Of a DNA stretch of 45,779 bases, positions 11,061-21,752 are shown in pieces. The stretch lies in assembly GCA_022592435.1 (NCBI GenBank), contig JABYQS010000245.1:1-45779 (forward strand), written 5' to 3'. The notes below the pieces were generated by a model. That model did no database searches. It had not been told where the DNA came from and worked only from the letters and a program-made list of their open reading frames with translations. Source of the DNA: Cerioporus squamosus (Eukaryota; Basidiomycota; Agaricomycetes; Polyporales; Polyporaceae). Made by a program: the position numbers and the translations under genes. The first letter of the stretch is position 1; each line of letters opens with the position of its first letter.

Positions 11061-12407
11061 GGTTCCCCGTAGACAGGACGCGCCCGCCCGTGCGGACGCG
11101 CGGAACCCGAGGAAGTCTCTTGAGCATGCGGCCTTCGGAACCGCACTGTCGAAGTCTTCATCGCGACCTCCGGTCCCGCGAAAACCCCGAAAACCGAAAC
11201 CCAAAAACGTCATCGCCCATTCCATCCTCCGCCCCCACGTGCGCGCCGATGACAGACTTGAACACTGGACCTCCCCGTTTAGCATTGCCTCGAGAATCGT
11301 CGCCAAGAACTCTCTCCCAGAATCCTGCCTCAAACTTTTGTTCTCGGTCGTCCTCGCCTCCATCGAACCCAGAACCCGCAAGAACTACGGCGCGGGCCTG
11401 CTACGTTTCCATCAGTTCTGCGACCTCCACGGCATCCCAGAGCGCGACCGCATGCCGGCATCAGAACTCCTGCTAGCCGCTTTCACCTCCGCGTGGGTCG
11501 GCAAGGTCCGCGCGGGCACCATCGACAACTGGCTCTCCGGCCTCCACTTCTGGCACATGTCGCGTGGCGCGCAATGGTGCGGCGACCGCCTGCTCAAGGC
11601 AACATGCACGACCGCCGGCAAGGTTCAGCCCCCTCCCAAGCCCAAGCGGCCGCCCGTAACGATCGAGCACATGCATGCGTTGCGATCGGGGTTGGATCTC
11701 ACGGACGCCTTCGATGCGGCCGTGTACGCGCTCGCCTGCGCAGCGTTCTGGGGCTGCAGGCGGTACGCCAGTTCTCCCTACTCGGTGCCCCCCGCGCGCT
11801 GACTCACTAACCGACTCGCAGGTTGGGTGAACTTCTTCTCCAGAGCCCGAAGGAGTTCGACCCCAAGCGCAACGTAGCGCGTCGAGCCGACATCCACTTC
11901 CGAGCCATCCGGGGCACAGACAAGGCCTACGCGGTCTTCCACATCCCGTGGACGAAAACCACCAAGACAGAGGGTGCGGACATCGTTCTCGTCGGCAACG
12001 AAGACCCGACGTCCCCAGTGCAGGCCTTCCGGCACCACCTCAACGCCAACGCAGCGGTCCCAGAAACGGCGCCGATGTTCAGCTTCGAAACCGCGGATGG
12101 CCAGTGGGCCCCGATGACGCGCGCGTGGTTCCTGGAGCGCGGCAACAGCATCTGGAAATCGAAAGGCCTGGGCACCCTCACCGGCCACTGCTTCCGCATT
12201 GGCGGCGCCACCGAGCACCTCCTGCGAGGCACCCATCCCGACATGGTAGCGACGCTCGGAAGCTGGCGATCCCGTGCCTTCCTGGAGTATTGGAGGAAGA
12301 TAGAATTCATTCTCCCACTTTTCATCTCGAACTCGTTTGATCAATCTCGCATGCAGCTCGTCTCAGACACCATGAAAGACTATAAAAAGCGTTACGGACT
12401 CAAGTAG
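11053..12407 (+). CDS. tyrosine recombinase of the DIRS-like element
   Basis: Two exons, 11053-11762 and 11822-12407, are separated by a 59-nt intron (GTACGC...CGCAG, with an ACTAAC branch-like site). Together they give 431 residues. The N-terminal ~60 residues are basic and Pro-rich. A core-binding SAM-like domain follows (RTRKNYGAGLLRFHQFC, ASELLLAAFTSAW, TIDNWLSGLHFWH). The catalytic domain has the first Arg in FWGCRRLGELL, formed across the splice, the H-x-x-R box in GHCFRIGGATEHLL, then LGSW and the likely nucleophile Tyr in FLEYWRK. It would integrate a circular DNA intermediate without target-site duplication, unlike the DDE integrase of LTR elements. The frame is intact. It is co-oriented with RT/RNase H and overlaps it by 8 nt. 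Confidence 0.88.
11763..11821 (+). other. intron in the tyrosine recombinase gene
   Basis: GTACGC donor, CGCAG acceptor, CTCACTAACC just upstream of the acceptor. Splicing restores the conserved CRRLGELL segment across phase 2. Confidence 0.8.
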
Positions 12408-13020
12408 CCGCGATAGTGTATAGTACTATTATACTAATACTTTTCAGCCTCATCTCAACCTTCGGCTCCGTGCTCCCACGGTTCAGCTTGCTTGAGGGTG
12501 GTGAGTCTCAGCGTGCGCCGTCCTCGCCTGTGGGTAGCTGCGCTGAGCGGGCGAGTCGAGGCCGTCGCACGAGATTAGGGGCGGGAGGCCAGAGTATGTA
12601 CGATATCAGGCCGGGGGTGGGAAGAGCCAAGGACGCGCTACGACTGACGCGGCGTGCCCAATCACGAGACCGCGTCCGCGCCGGCAGTCTCCGATCCCCC
12701 CACCCTTCGGAGCCGGGAGCCCGTTGCACCCGGACTCCGGCTGTCCTCTCCTTCTTCTCCTCCTCCTTGCCACGTAGGCAATTCACGCATTTAGGAAGCC
12801 AGTGTGCATGAGCATCTGCCAACCCTAAAGCTGTGCACTCCTAACCCCAGTGTAGGGCCTGAAAGAGTAAGAGATGTACTTATGTAGGCTTATGCAACTA
12901 CTTACTCTTGATCATCGGAGAGTGAATGTTGTTGCCACAGACATCAATTGTCGTTACCCTGGCTTGCAGGAATCGTCACCCCTAAAGAATGACCTCTTCG
13001 TTCCTCATCAATCGTAATAC
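12408..13020. other. 3' flank of the DIRS-like element
   Basis: Directly after the recombinase stop lies a short AT-rich segment (GTATAGTACTATTATAC), then GC-rich DNA to about 12800 and mixed sequence beyond. DIRS elements normally end in inverted or split direct repeats; I could not match this stretch to 4657-6976 by eye, so the outer boundaries are not placed. Confidence 0.35.
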
Positions 13021-13024
13021 AAAA

Positions 13025-13610
13025 GCAGTGTCCGTACTTACTTGCAGATCATACACCAGTGCCCATGCTCTGTAACCTTTGCCTCATCAGCATACTTGAA
13101 GATGACCTCCTTCCTTGTGGAGAAGATTGTCTCTCCAAGTCACGTGTCATTTCCTCCTTTGTCACAATCTTCCGCCTCACCTGCAGAGCACCATCACTCT
13201 GTCATCCACTCTGAGTACGTGTACACAAGCATAGCCTTGATTGATATACTTACATTATTTTCAGCATCCCCATCCTCGTCCTCCCCCTCCTCATCGTTGC
13301 TGGGCCTGGCATCGTCGTTGTCGACATGCTGTACCTCCTGCTCCTCTGCCTCCTCCTCTGGGATGTCCTGCTCCTTGATCACCTCAGCAGGCTCATCATC
13401 CCTTCTAGCCTTGCCCTTGCCCCGCGCCCCCATCTTCCCATCACCATCAGTCCGGGTGCACTTTCACGACGCATTTTGATGCGTCTCACATGCCTTCTTG
13501 CGCTTCCCAGTAGTCTCCTCCTCGTCGCTCAAGATCTCGGGGACCTCGTTTTGTGGTGTCTTCTTGTTGCCTTTTGCGCCTGACTGTCGTGTTGTCATGT
13601 TGTTCTGACC
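13025..13610 (-). pseudogene. acidic hypothetical protein, broken; possibly a transposase N-terminus
   Basis: The minus strand from an ATG near 13598 reads MTTRQSGAKGNKKTPQNE, a Lys-rich segment, and then an in-frame TGA near 13475. It continues as KMGARGKGKARRDDEPAE and a long Glu/Asp-rich run to about 13262. A GTAAGT...CTCAG segment (about 13258-13217) looks like an intron and is followed by EWMTEWCSAGEAEDCDKGG, another TGA near 13140, and KYADEAKVTEHGHWCMICK ending at a GTAAGT near 13043. The HWCMIC end faintly recalls a BED-type zinc finger of hAT transposases. I do not recognise the family with confidence. Both stops could derive from CGA codons. Confidence 0.35.
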
Positions 13611-13776
13611 TCGTGTGTTCTGCATGTTGATAGAGTAATAGAATTGTAGTAAAATAGACTTTAAGAGTGCGCATTGAGAAGCACCCCGAGGGAAGGGAGA
13701 GTTCAGGCAGGGATGGCCACGTCAGGCCATCCTACATGTACCACCATATGGCTAGGACTGAGGACACATGTAAGGA

Positions 13777-13857
13777 TAGGACACATCAAGGACATGTCGT
13801 AAGTCCAGTCCTGACATGTCCAAGTCTGGTCCTATCTCATGTCCTTGACGTGTCCTA
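13777..13857. repeat. hairpin with 20-bp arms
   Basis: The left arm at 13777-13796 (TAGGACACATCAAGGACATG) pairs with 13838-13857 with one mismatch, leaving a loop of about 41 nt. Related words (AGGACACATG, GACATGTCC) recur in 13745-13860. It lies between the acidic pseudogene and the truncated Copia element and may be a small palindromic element or a terminus. Confidence 0.6.
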
Positions 13858-13883
13858 GGACAGGATTTAACAACACTAGTTCT

Positions 13884-15210
13884 CAGCATACGCCTTGTAC
13901 GCTTTGAACGCAGCAAACGTGTCGCTCTTGCGCTTCAGGTATGCCATGAACCAGAAATGTGTCGCATCGCAGACATCCAGTAGACGTATCCCTCCAGTGT
14001 GGCGACCGGGAGATGTCCCTTGAGGTCAGTGTGGACCAGGGCGAGGACGAACTTCCGGGATGCAAAACAGGGGATGGAGTGGCGATTGAGCTTGCCGGCA
14101 AGGCAGGGCTCGCAGACAGGGTCAGGCTTGCACTTTGAGCGAACAACAAGGCCAATGACCAGCCCCTTCTTGATCACCGAGTGCAGGTCGCCGAGATTGA
14201 CATGCGAGCAGCGCTGGTGCCACAGAGACTCGTCCTCCTCGCAGGTAGAGGACGCAGAGAGCGCATTCTTCGTCTGAGACACTGTGTGGCCAAGCAGGTA
14301 GTGTGCTCGTTGACCTTGGGCCTTGAAGCGCAGAAGCACAACCAGCACTCACAGTGGTCGGACCAGCGGACTCCTGGGCAGTGTCCTGGCCGTCGCTTGA
14401 GTCCTTGGACGCCTGCAACACGGTCTCCTTGTGTTTGCCCTTGCCAGAGCGGAATTGCAAATGCTGCATGGCCTTCTCCTTCGCTCGAGCGCTGGCATCG
14501 CGCTTGGAGAAGCACTGGTCCTCGGAGTGGCCGGAGCGACCGCAGAACGTGCAGGAGAGGGTAGAGGTGGCATGGGAGAGGACAGGGGCCGACAACGACG
14601 CACCAGGCTGGTTCTCGAGCGCGACAAACGTGTCCTGGAGCTTCTGGAGCGTGAGGGAGTCGTCCAGCAGCAGGGTCTGGCGCAGGGCGTTGTATTCGGC
14701 GGGGAGAGCACGAATGAGAGCCATGAGGACGAGTTCATCATCCAGCTTCGCAAGATCAAAGTCTGCAGGACAGAGGGCCTTCATGTCGGACTTGAGCTGC
14801 GAGGCTCGCATTGAGAGGGTGCTGAGGGACTTGTCCTCGGACTTGGACAGGGAGAGGAGGGCGTTGTAGGTGTTAAAACGTGTACCGGGATGTTTCTGCA
14901 TGTGCACGGCCTCGAGCTTCTTCCACATCGCACCAGGATCATGTCAAATTGCCTCCAAATGCATCTGCTGCTCCCTCTCCATGCAGTTCCATATCTCCCC
15001 TGCAGCTAGGTCCAACCGGCTGTCGAAATCACAAAGTTCTCGACACTCACCTGAGTCCAGAGGCTCTGTGAACTGCGGCCTCGACTCAGCACCCTTCACA
15101 ATGCACAGAGCACCAATGGTGCGAAGCCTGGCCTCCATATCGAGCCTCCATTGCTGGTAGTTGCGATTGGAGAGCTTGGGGAACATCGCAGCGGCTGGCG
15201 CCATGAGGGT
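13884..15210 (-). pseudogene. Copia-type gag and start of pol, truncated
   Basis: On the minus strand the reading starts near MAPAAAMFPKLSNRNYQQW (about 15205), a typical Copia Gag opening. It runs through MEREQQMHLEAI, an in-frame TGA near 14946, and MWKKLEAVHMQKHPGTRF, with the UBN2-like Gag core after that. The zinc knuckle CTFCGRSGHSEDQC lies near 14560-14520. Further on, LWHQRCSHVNLGDLH and CEPCLAGKLNRHSIP (about 14220-14070) are the gag-pre-integrase HHCC region, and VHTDLKGHLPV...GYVYW opens the integrase core. A frameshift near 13975 leads to FMAYLKRKSDTFAAFKAY, after which similarity stops at about 13884. At least one frameshift also separates the gag and pre-integrase frames near 14340. 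RT, RNase H and the 3' LTR are missing, so this copy is 3'-truncated. Confidence 0.8.
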
Positions 15211-15411
15211 AGGGGTGTGACGTGGCAAGGGGGCGACGGCGAAAATTTGGGGCGATTTGGAGCAGGGATGGGCGAGAAATCGACAAAAGATGGAGCAGGG
15301 GGTCCCAGAGCGAAAATGCGACAAGCAGAGCACAGAGGCAGGGAGGGGGCATGAGTGGGCGACTGTAGAGCGATGGACTGTGGTGAGTATGGACGTCTTG
15401 AGGCAGTCAGA

Positions 15412-15428
15412 GCGCAGGGCTCATAACC
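15412..15428 (-). promoter_or_regulatory. Copia primer-binding site matching the initiator tRNA-Met anticodon arm
   Basis: Immediately after the LTR end (AACA) the minus strand reads GGTTATGAGCCCTGCGC. From memory this is complementary to GCGCAGGGCTCATAACC, the anticodon stem-loop region of yeast initiator tRNA-Met. Priming from an internal half-tRNA is known for Drosophila copia and yeast Ty5. The exact abutment to the LTR end supports both the LTR boundary and the primer assignment. Confidence 0.75.
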
Positions 15429-15759
15429 TGTTAGCTGCAGTGAAGTCTGGGGACTCCAGAGCTCGATGAGCGCGCTGTCTACGGTGCAGGTTACATAAGC
15501 TATACAGTACCAGCAGCCAAAGCACCCAGGAAATAAACGAAAAGCGAAAAGTAAAACATCAGTGAAGACCAAGAGGTCGAGTGTTCAATCCCGGGAGTGT
15601 GCAAAGAATGAAATATAAAGAAGTGCCAATATCTCGAAGAGGAATGAAGGCATCAAGTAGCCGTGTGGAGCGCCAATAGAGCACACTGCAATAGTCCCCT
15701 GGGCCCAGTATGGACTTGACGCGGGCACAGGAACCGGAGATAGAGCTCCGAGTTCAACA
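15429..15759 (-). repeat. 5' LTR of the Copia-type element (LTR copy 3, 331 bp)
   Basis: On the minus strand it begins TGTTGAACTC (15759) and ends CTGCAGCTAACA (15429), directly followed by the primer site. Relative to the 422-bp copy at 4235 it lacks 91 bp near its 3' end, between two occurrences of an ACTTCA word, consistent with deletion between internal direct repeats. This copy identifies the family of the LTRs at 1-407 and 4235-4656. Confidence 0.85.
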
Positions 15760-16438
15760 GAACTGAAGTTGCTTATGCAAACTGATCCCAACACTGATCA
15801 ATTGTGGCTCTGCTGCAGTTCTGATAAGATCCAGCATTGTCAAATATCACAAACTATGCAGATGTCCTCTACTGACACCTTTCCCTCTGAATGATGCCTT
15901 TAATGGCAGACAATCAGCAGCTACAGAGTGGGTAAAACTCTATGTGTCCTCAGTGGATGGGTTAGGGCTGATCACAGATCAATCTGCAGATGATCCAGAT
16001 CTGGTTCTGAACCCGCAGATTCAAGGCAATTTTTGTACAAGATCCACAATCACAGTTCTGTATAAAAGTGCATATGAAGTGTTATATGATCTTTTGTAAA
16101 AGATAATCATCTATCCTTGCAGAGCAACAGATTCAACACCATGCCAGACCTTTGATCTAGATCTGTAGTGATCCATAATCCATGGATCTGAATTATTGCA
16201 GCTCCAGACAGATCTGGGTTTGCAGTTATTTATCTGTAAGTGAGCTAGATCTGCATTCACTGTTCAGCCGTAGGATGGGTCTTATATCTCTTGAACTGTA
16301 TAAGCTGTTGTCATTGACAAGCTCTATGTATCTGCCATACCCAAAAATACATTCCTTGCTTGCAACATACCTTACACACAGGTGCAGCCAGCTCTGATAA
16401 AGACATTCTGTCACTGCCACCTGCCTGCTGCCAGAGAC
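15760..16438. other. gene-free stretch with a GATCTG-rich tract
   Basis: Positions 15960-16260 hold many CAGATC/GATCTG words (for example CAGATGATCCAGATCTGG). No reading frame has a recognisable domain. It ends at the target site of the Harbinger element. Confidence 0.4.
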
Positions 16439-16647
16439 AATAGTCGTCCTTAATTCTCATAGTTTAGTTTCAGCGCAGCTTCTGTGTGCACCGAAAAGGA
16501 AGGCCACGAGGTGATGGGACCTCGGCACGTATTGCCGGGCCTCAACAGGCCTCAACCCTACACTGAGGTTTCACGAGCGGACTTTGAATATTGAGTCTTT
16601 GGCCGACGAAGGCTCAACGCCAACCTTGTCTTCGTTGGTACTGCAGT

Positions 16648-18121
16648 ATGGCTCGCACTCGCCCTGGAGCTTCTCATCCTTTGCGTGCTTGCTCTGCTTC
16701 TGCCTGTTCCTCTCCTGGGATCACCTCCTTGCTCAAACTCATAGCGGCTCTCCTGATCTCAGACACACAAGATGAGTGTGAAGAACTCACTGCTCTCCTC
16801 GTCGCCCGGCTCGCATTGCAGGAAAGGAGACATCAACGGTACAGTGGGAGGTACGGGCGGCAAGGGCCGTATGATCAGGTCAAGAGTGAGGACTTTTTTG
16901 AGATCATACTGCGGTACTCGTCGACCCGTTGGTTCAAGTCTTGGCTCCGGTGAGTTCATCTGCCATCCTCCTTGTGCTGGACACCGAGAGATCTGCCCAG
17001 GATGGATCGGATCTCAATGATCTCATCCAGGATGACCCCGTCTTTGTGAGCATGGGCAAGAAGCCTCAGCAGCCGCCCTGGTACCAGCTCGTCGTTTTTC
17101 TCTGTCGCCTCGCCATTTTTCTCTGTCGCATGGGCAACAAGACCGGCATCACAGCCGCCTCATTTGCGTCAATCTCGGAGGACATGGTCTGGCTATACAC
17201 GGACAGAGTTTGTCAGGCTTTCCGTAACATATGCGACCAACATGTATATTGGCCTGGCCATGCCGAGCGCAACGAGTTTTCGGACGCTATGGCGGACTGG
17301 GGGTTCCCAGGATGCCGAGGCTCGGCTCTGGGGATGGGACATACATTCGATTGGAGAAGCGACCGTCCATGAACGGTTATGTGTACTGGTGTTGGAAGAA
17401 GATGTATGCAGTAAGTACGCACACATATCTTCCCTGTGACTTCGCTAACACGTTCAGTGCTAGATCATCATACAGGCGACGGTCGACCATCGAGGGCGGA
17501 TCACACCATATGACTACGGATGGCCTGGCTCTGTTCAAGATAGTCGCGTGTTCAGCTCGTCGCACCTTTGGTGCCATTGTCAGCGGTACTTCAGGGCGCA
17601 TAAGTATATCCTTGTCGACAAAGGTAAGTCTTTGTGTTTGTGCACCAACACAGCACTGTATAGTGTCCTAACTTATGTGGTATCATGTAGGGTATCCACT
17701 GACCAAATACACCATCCGGCCATTTCACGACTACAACCTCACCAACAATGTGCAAGAAGCTCACGTCCGCCGGCACGTCAATCGACGCCTCTCGTCGCTA
17801 TGGATCTTCATTGAGCACGTGTTTGGCCGACTCAAGGGCCGCTTCCCTGTTCTGCGCTGCATGCCTGGCAACAACATCAACATGATCTACTGGACTGTCG
17901 AGGCCCTGATGGTCATCCACAACATCCTCGAGCACTTCAACGACGACCCTACGGACATCGAAGGGTACAATGGGGAGGAGGATGATGATGTTGATGAGGT
18001 TCATGGGGAGGCTGCGGCGCGACTCCGTGTTGACGGTGAGGTGGGCGACGATCTGCTTTATGCTGCTGGTGTCTATCGCCGCAAGTGGATACTCGACATC
18101 ATGCACGGTGATCTGGTGTAG
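16648..18121 (+). pseudogene. Harbinger transposase (DDE_Tnp_4), broken by frameshift and nonsense codon
   Basis: The probable ATG at 16648 opens MARTRPG; a join near 16951-16990 (small intron or indel) leads to LNDLIQDDPVFVSMGKKPQ and WYQLVVFLCRL. Then come FRNICDQHVYWPG and AMADWGFPGC. Near 17325-17335 an indel shifts the frame so that the first catalytic Asp appears as GDGTYIRLEK. An intron at 17411-17457 (47 nt, GCTAAC branch) is followed by an apparent TAG at 17461-17463, then ATVDHRGRITPYDYG and GSVQDSRVFSSS with the second Asp. An intron at 17624-17690 (67 nt) joins to KGYPLTKYTIRPF. The catalytic Glu is in FIEHVFGRLKGRFPVL, ahead of MVIHNILEHF and an acidic tail to the stop at 18119-18121. 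It cuts and pastes the element in the nucleus, usually with a Myb-like partner. This copy should be inactive. Confidence 0.85.
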
Positions 18122-18284
18122 GAGGTTATTGTATAGAATTGATTGTATGACATTAGTTTGATGTTATGGTTCCCTTCTACCGATCTCACTGTGCATCCTC
18201 TTCTGCCTCCAGCTTCTCCATCAGCTTCAAGCCTCGCTCACGGAGTAGCGGATGATTGGACATGCACATCTCCATCACGCGCTT

Positions 18285-20078
18285 TCATTGCACCTCGCGT
18301 GCAGCCTGCGCCTCGCGCTTCTCTTGACAGTGTCGGATCTCTGCCCTCTCCTTGCATTCCTCCTCCTCCCAGGCCTCTCGACATTTCTCGAGTTCCAGTC
18401 TCTCCCTCTCAACTTCTTGTGTAGCCTTATTGCATTCCGCAAACTGCTGGAAAGCTTGAACAATGAAAGCGGGCTCACCGCTGCCTCTCTCGCCTTTGCG
18501 CTGCCTCTTCGTCTGCGACACTGGATCAGCAGAGTTGTACTTTTGGATGCGCTCGACTGCGCTGTTGCTCCATGCACTGCAAGCACGTTGTAAGTCGCAA
18601 AACACCAAAGAACAGCACAGTAACGTACACAGCATCAATGAGATCATACATCTTCAACTGGTAGAACGAGAGAAGGACAGCCACAGAGAAAGTCTTGGTG
18701 CGCGTGAACGTTACATCGCTCTTCTTCTCCGGACGCTGGGCAGGTGGTCCCTCGTTTCCGTCCATTCGTGCAGCATTGGGATCTCTGCCGCCCATGTGCA
18801 AGAGCTGCACCCGGATCTCCTTGTACTTCTTGAAAGCATTGTTGTTCCAGAAGTTTCGAATCTGCTCGGCAGTGATGCAACCCTTGAATAGGACTTGACC
18901 CATCTGAGATGCGTGTCCAAATCACATTGAATTCGGAGGGTGCGTGCCAACTAACATGATCATGCTTACCGTGATACAGTACTCTCCCAACTTCGTACGG
19001 ATGTTCGCATATCTGCCTGGATCTGCCAGATACTCGACCGCAAGCTCCTTCTCTTGCTGATCCAGTCCCCACTTTGACTCCGAGTCATCAAACTCACCAA
19101 CATCCACCTCACTCCCACTCCCCGCCTCGCCGTCACTCTGATCCCCTTCACCCTCATCCGGCTCGACGTCCGTGGAGATGCCACGCTCTGAGTCCCCATC
19201 TATGACCTCCCGCAGCTTCTTCAGCTGTGCGTTTGCAAGCCACGGCTCTGCATCCCATTTGATAGCACTCGAGAGCTTCTGGATCTCATCATCCAATGCG
19301 CCGCCCTGCCGCCTGTTTGCTGGACCAGATCGGCTACCCTTTCCAGTGCGAGGCTTTGCTGAATCCTTCATTGCCTTCACCTTCGACTTCTCCTTCTCCT
19401 TCGTTTTGCCCTTTGCTTTCGGCGTGCTCTTCTTCGCCTTCTTCCCCACTGTGCGCTCTGCCCCACCCTCATCTCCCTCCTCCACCTGACTTCCTGACAG
19501 CCACTTTCTACTAATCCGGGAGGATGTCTCGTGTAGAGTGGTGTCTCCCTCGCTGGTGTCTGCCGCAATATCCCATACGAGCACTGCCGGCCCAGATCTG
19601 GATCCAAGGCCATCCACCTCTGTTTGACGTGGTCCATCGAATCCGTACGCGACTACAGAAGTCAGTTAATGGCTCTCTAAGAAGGGTATAGCCTTCACTT
19701 ACAGGGGACCGGGACTGGGCGTACACGAGGCTGAGATTCCGGAGTCTGATAAGTGTGGAACTTGACAGAGGCCCGGGCCTGTCCAGCAGGTGTATGCAGT
19801 GGCGGCAGCGGCGGTTCCACGGGATGCCAGACCAGCTGATGGTGTTGATTCACAGGCATAGCGGATTGAGGAACCAGTGGGATGTTCTTGTTATGGGGAG
19901 GGCCTTGCCAGCCTTGCATAGGGGGTGGCTGCAGCTGTGGTACGGGGTGCTGATGGGTGTCAAGCTTAGGCTGAAGCAGGTCCGCAGCAGGATAGGAAGG
20001 TAGTTGACCATTCAAGTACAAGTCGCTGAGCTGTGCATTGGCATACAAGGAAGAGTCTGCCCAGTCCGGTTCGTTCAT
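18285..20078 (-). CDS. second (accessory) gene of the Harbinger element, 541 aa, no recognised domain
   Basis: Four exons on the minus strand (20078-19703, 19652-18970, 18903-18629, 18576-18285) join through GT-AG introns of 50, 66 and 52 nt with phases that agree, giving 541 codons without a stop. The protein starts MNEPDWADSSLY and has a Pro/Gln-rich N-terminus (to about residue 125). A Lys-rich basic block follows (about 185-250), then an acidic Ser/Glu/Asp segment. Next is a folded-looking region GEYCITMGQVLFKGCITAEQ (about 348-445) with FWNNNAFKKYKEIR. It ends in a charged coiled coil rich in Glu/Arg (about 480-541). Harbinger elements usually encode a Myb/SANT-like DNA-binding partner, and position and orientation suggest that role, but I see no clear SANT repeat. 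It is convergent with the transposase and retains its frame although the transposase is broken. Confidence 0.7.
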
Positions 20079-21752
20079 GGTGTGTGTGGTTCGCAGGCTC
20101 GAGTGTGTCAAGGCGTCACAGCAAAGTCTCAAGGACGTCCAAGTCATTTAATTTCAAAGTCTGCTGATAAAGGCATGATTATTGTCAGAAAAGGGGGGCC
20201 GATGCACACAGTGGCGTTTCTGCTTTAGGCAGTTACCTTAATGGGTGCCGCCACGCAAAACTAAACTATGAGAATTGAGGATGACTAATGTCAACAGACC
20301 ATCAGTTATAATGTCTGTCAATACAGTTCCTGGACACAAAGATAGAGGTCATACAATTAGCTAACCTTTCTAAATTCTGCAGGTCAAGGTGGAAATGATC
20401 AACCACTTTCGAGGTGCAAGATGGTATTGGATACATGAAAAAGTCTAGGCCAAGGTGAAAGCAATTTAGCAACCATCTTGCTAACTGGCAAGGCTTCAAG
20501 AAATTCTCAAAAAGACAGCATGGATAGTGTTGCATGGTCCAGTCATAGGACTGGTTGAGGACCGCAAGATAACCAGACTAAACCCAAATAACTGGACAAT
20601 AACTAAAAATAGTTTGATTCAGTCAGCAGTTATGGCCTGGTCATTTTGGCCAGCTGTATATTGATGACTGGTCTTGACGGGTCCAAACTGGTCAATGACT
20701 GATAGCCTTAATACCTATATACTGTAGCCACTAATTGTGTGGTTCTATGGGTCAACGCACCATATGTTTCGAATTAAGAATATATGTGCTACATGACAGG
20801 CAAGGGGTCTTCTCTGCCCCACATGATATTAGTAGGACATTGGTCTGTGATCTTTGTTTTTAAGGGTGCTTGGGCCTGAAACCGAGAAAATGATGAATGT
20901 TCAATCAATTTCACATCCATGTTCTCTGCGGCAGGAAAGAGCCTTTGCAGATTGTGCTGGAAGCAGAATAAACTTGCCCATACCGGGAAGGATAGGCTCT
21001 TTTAGGTGTTTGACAGTGCCACTGAGCATCTAAGTTTCCAATTCTGGTATCTGAGTGCTTGAGAGTCAAAAAGACAGCCCATCGTTTCCAATATGGGCAA
21101 GTTTATTTCGCTTCTAGCACATATGTTTTTGGTTAGTTCGATACATATAGTGTGTCATATCATTAGATTTCCACAGTCTGTGCCTACATTGTGAGATTGT
21201 CATTAGAAATTGATCAAGGACTGGTCTTCACTGGAGATCAGACCATGGTCAAATCCAGTCATAAAATAACCAGTCAATGTTGTAGGCAAAGCAGGAGCAG
21301 AGTGCGGGAGCAGAGTATGGGAAGGTAGAAGAGAACATTCCAGTAACAAAGCAAGACTATAGTGTTGAACTTACTATGGACTATGGACATTAGTTGCACA
21401 TTAGGCGCTATGGGCACTGCATCTTACGATTAGATCTAAGGCTATGCTTCTTCATTTCCTTTTAGGGTATGTTGTACGAAACCATGTGGTTACCTGGCTT
21501 CTCTTTGGTTCCAGTGCATTCCAGTGTGTTCTGCAACACTCTGGACCTTTCTAGTTCTTTCTAGATATCTCTGGGCTGTACTAGACATGTCCTTGGGACC
21601 TCGTATTTGTCGACGGTCGTATCTTCATCATCCTTTGTCATCGTCTGAGTCATCCCTACTTGTTCTGACTCAGACAGTATTATGCTCTCATTTCTGTCGC
21701 TTACTCATGCTACTCCAGACATAGTATGTAAGGAGGGATTCTTGGGCTTCAT

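Larger units (their letters stand above)
16442..20286 (+). mobile_element. PIF/Harbinger DNA transposon, 3845 bp
   Basis: The terminal inverted repeats are 29 bp with two mismatches, starting AGTCGTCCTTAATTCTCATA at the left and its counterpart at the right (20258-20286). A 3-bp direct repeat, AAT, flanks both ends (16439-16441 and 20287-20289). Inside are a DDE_Tnp_4 transposase gene on the plus strand and a convergent second gene on the minus strand, the two-gene layout of this superfamily. A deletion derivative with the same ends lies at 38967-39440. Confidence 0.88.

Noticed and set aside
16442..20286. Interpretation as a CACTA or hAT element
   Set aside because: The transposase has DDE_Tnp_4 motifs (GDGTYIRL, QDSRV, IEHVFGRLK) and the flanking repeat is 3 bp, which fits PIF/Harbinger.
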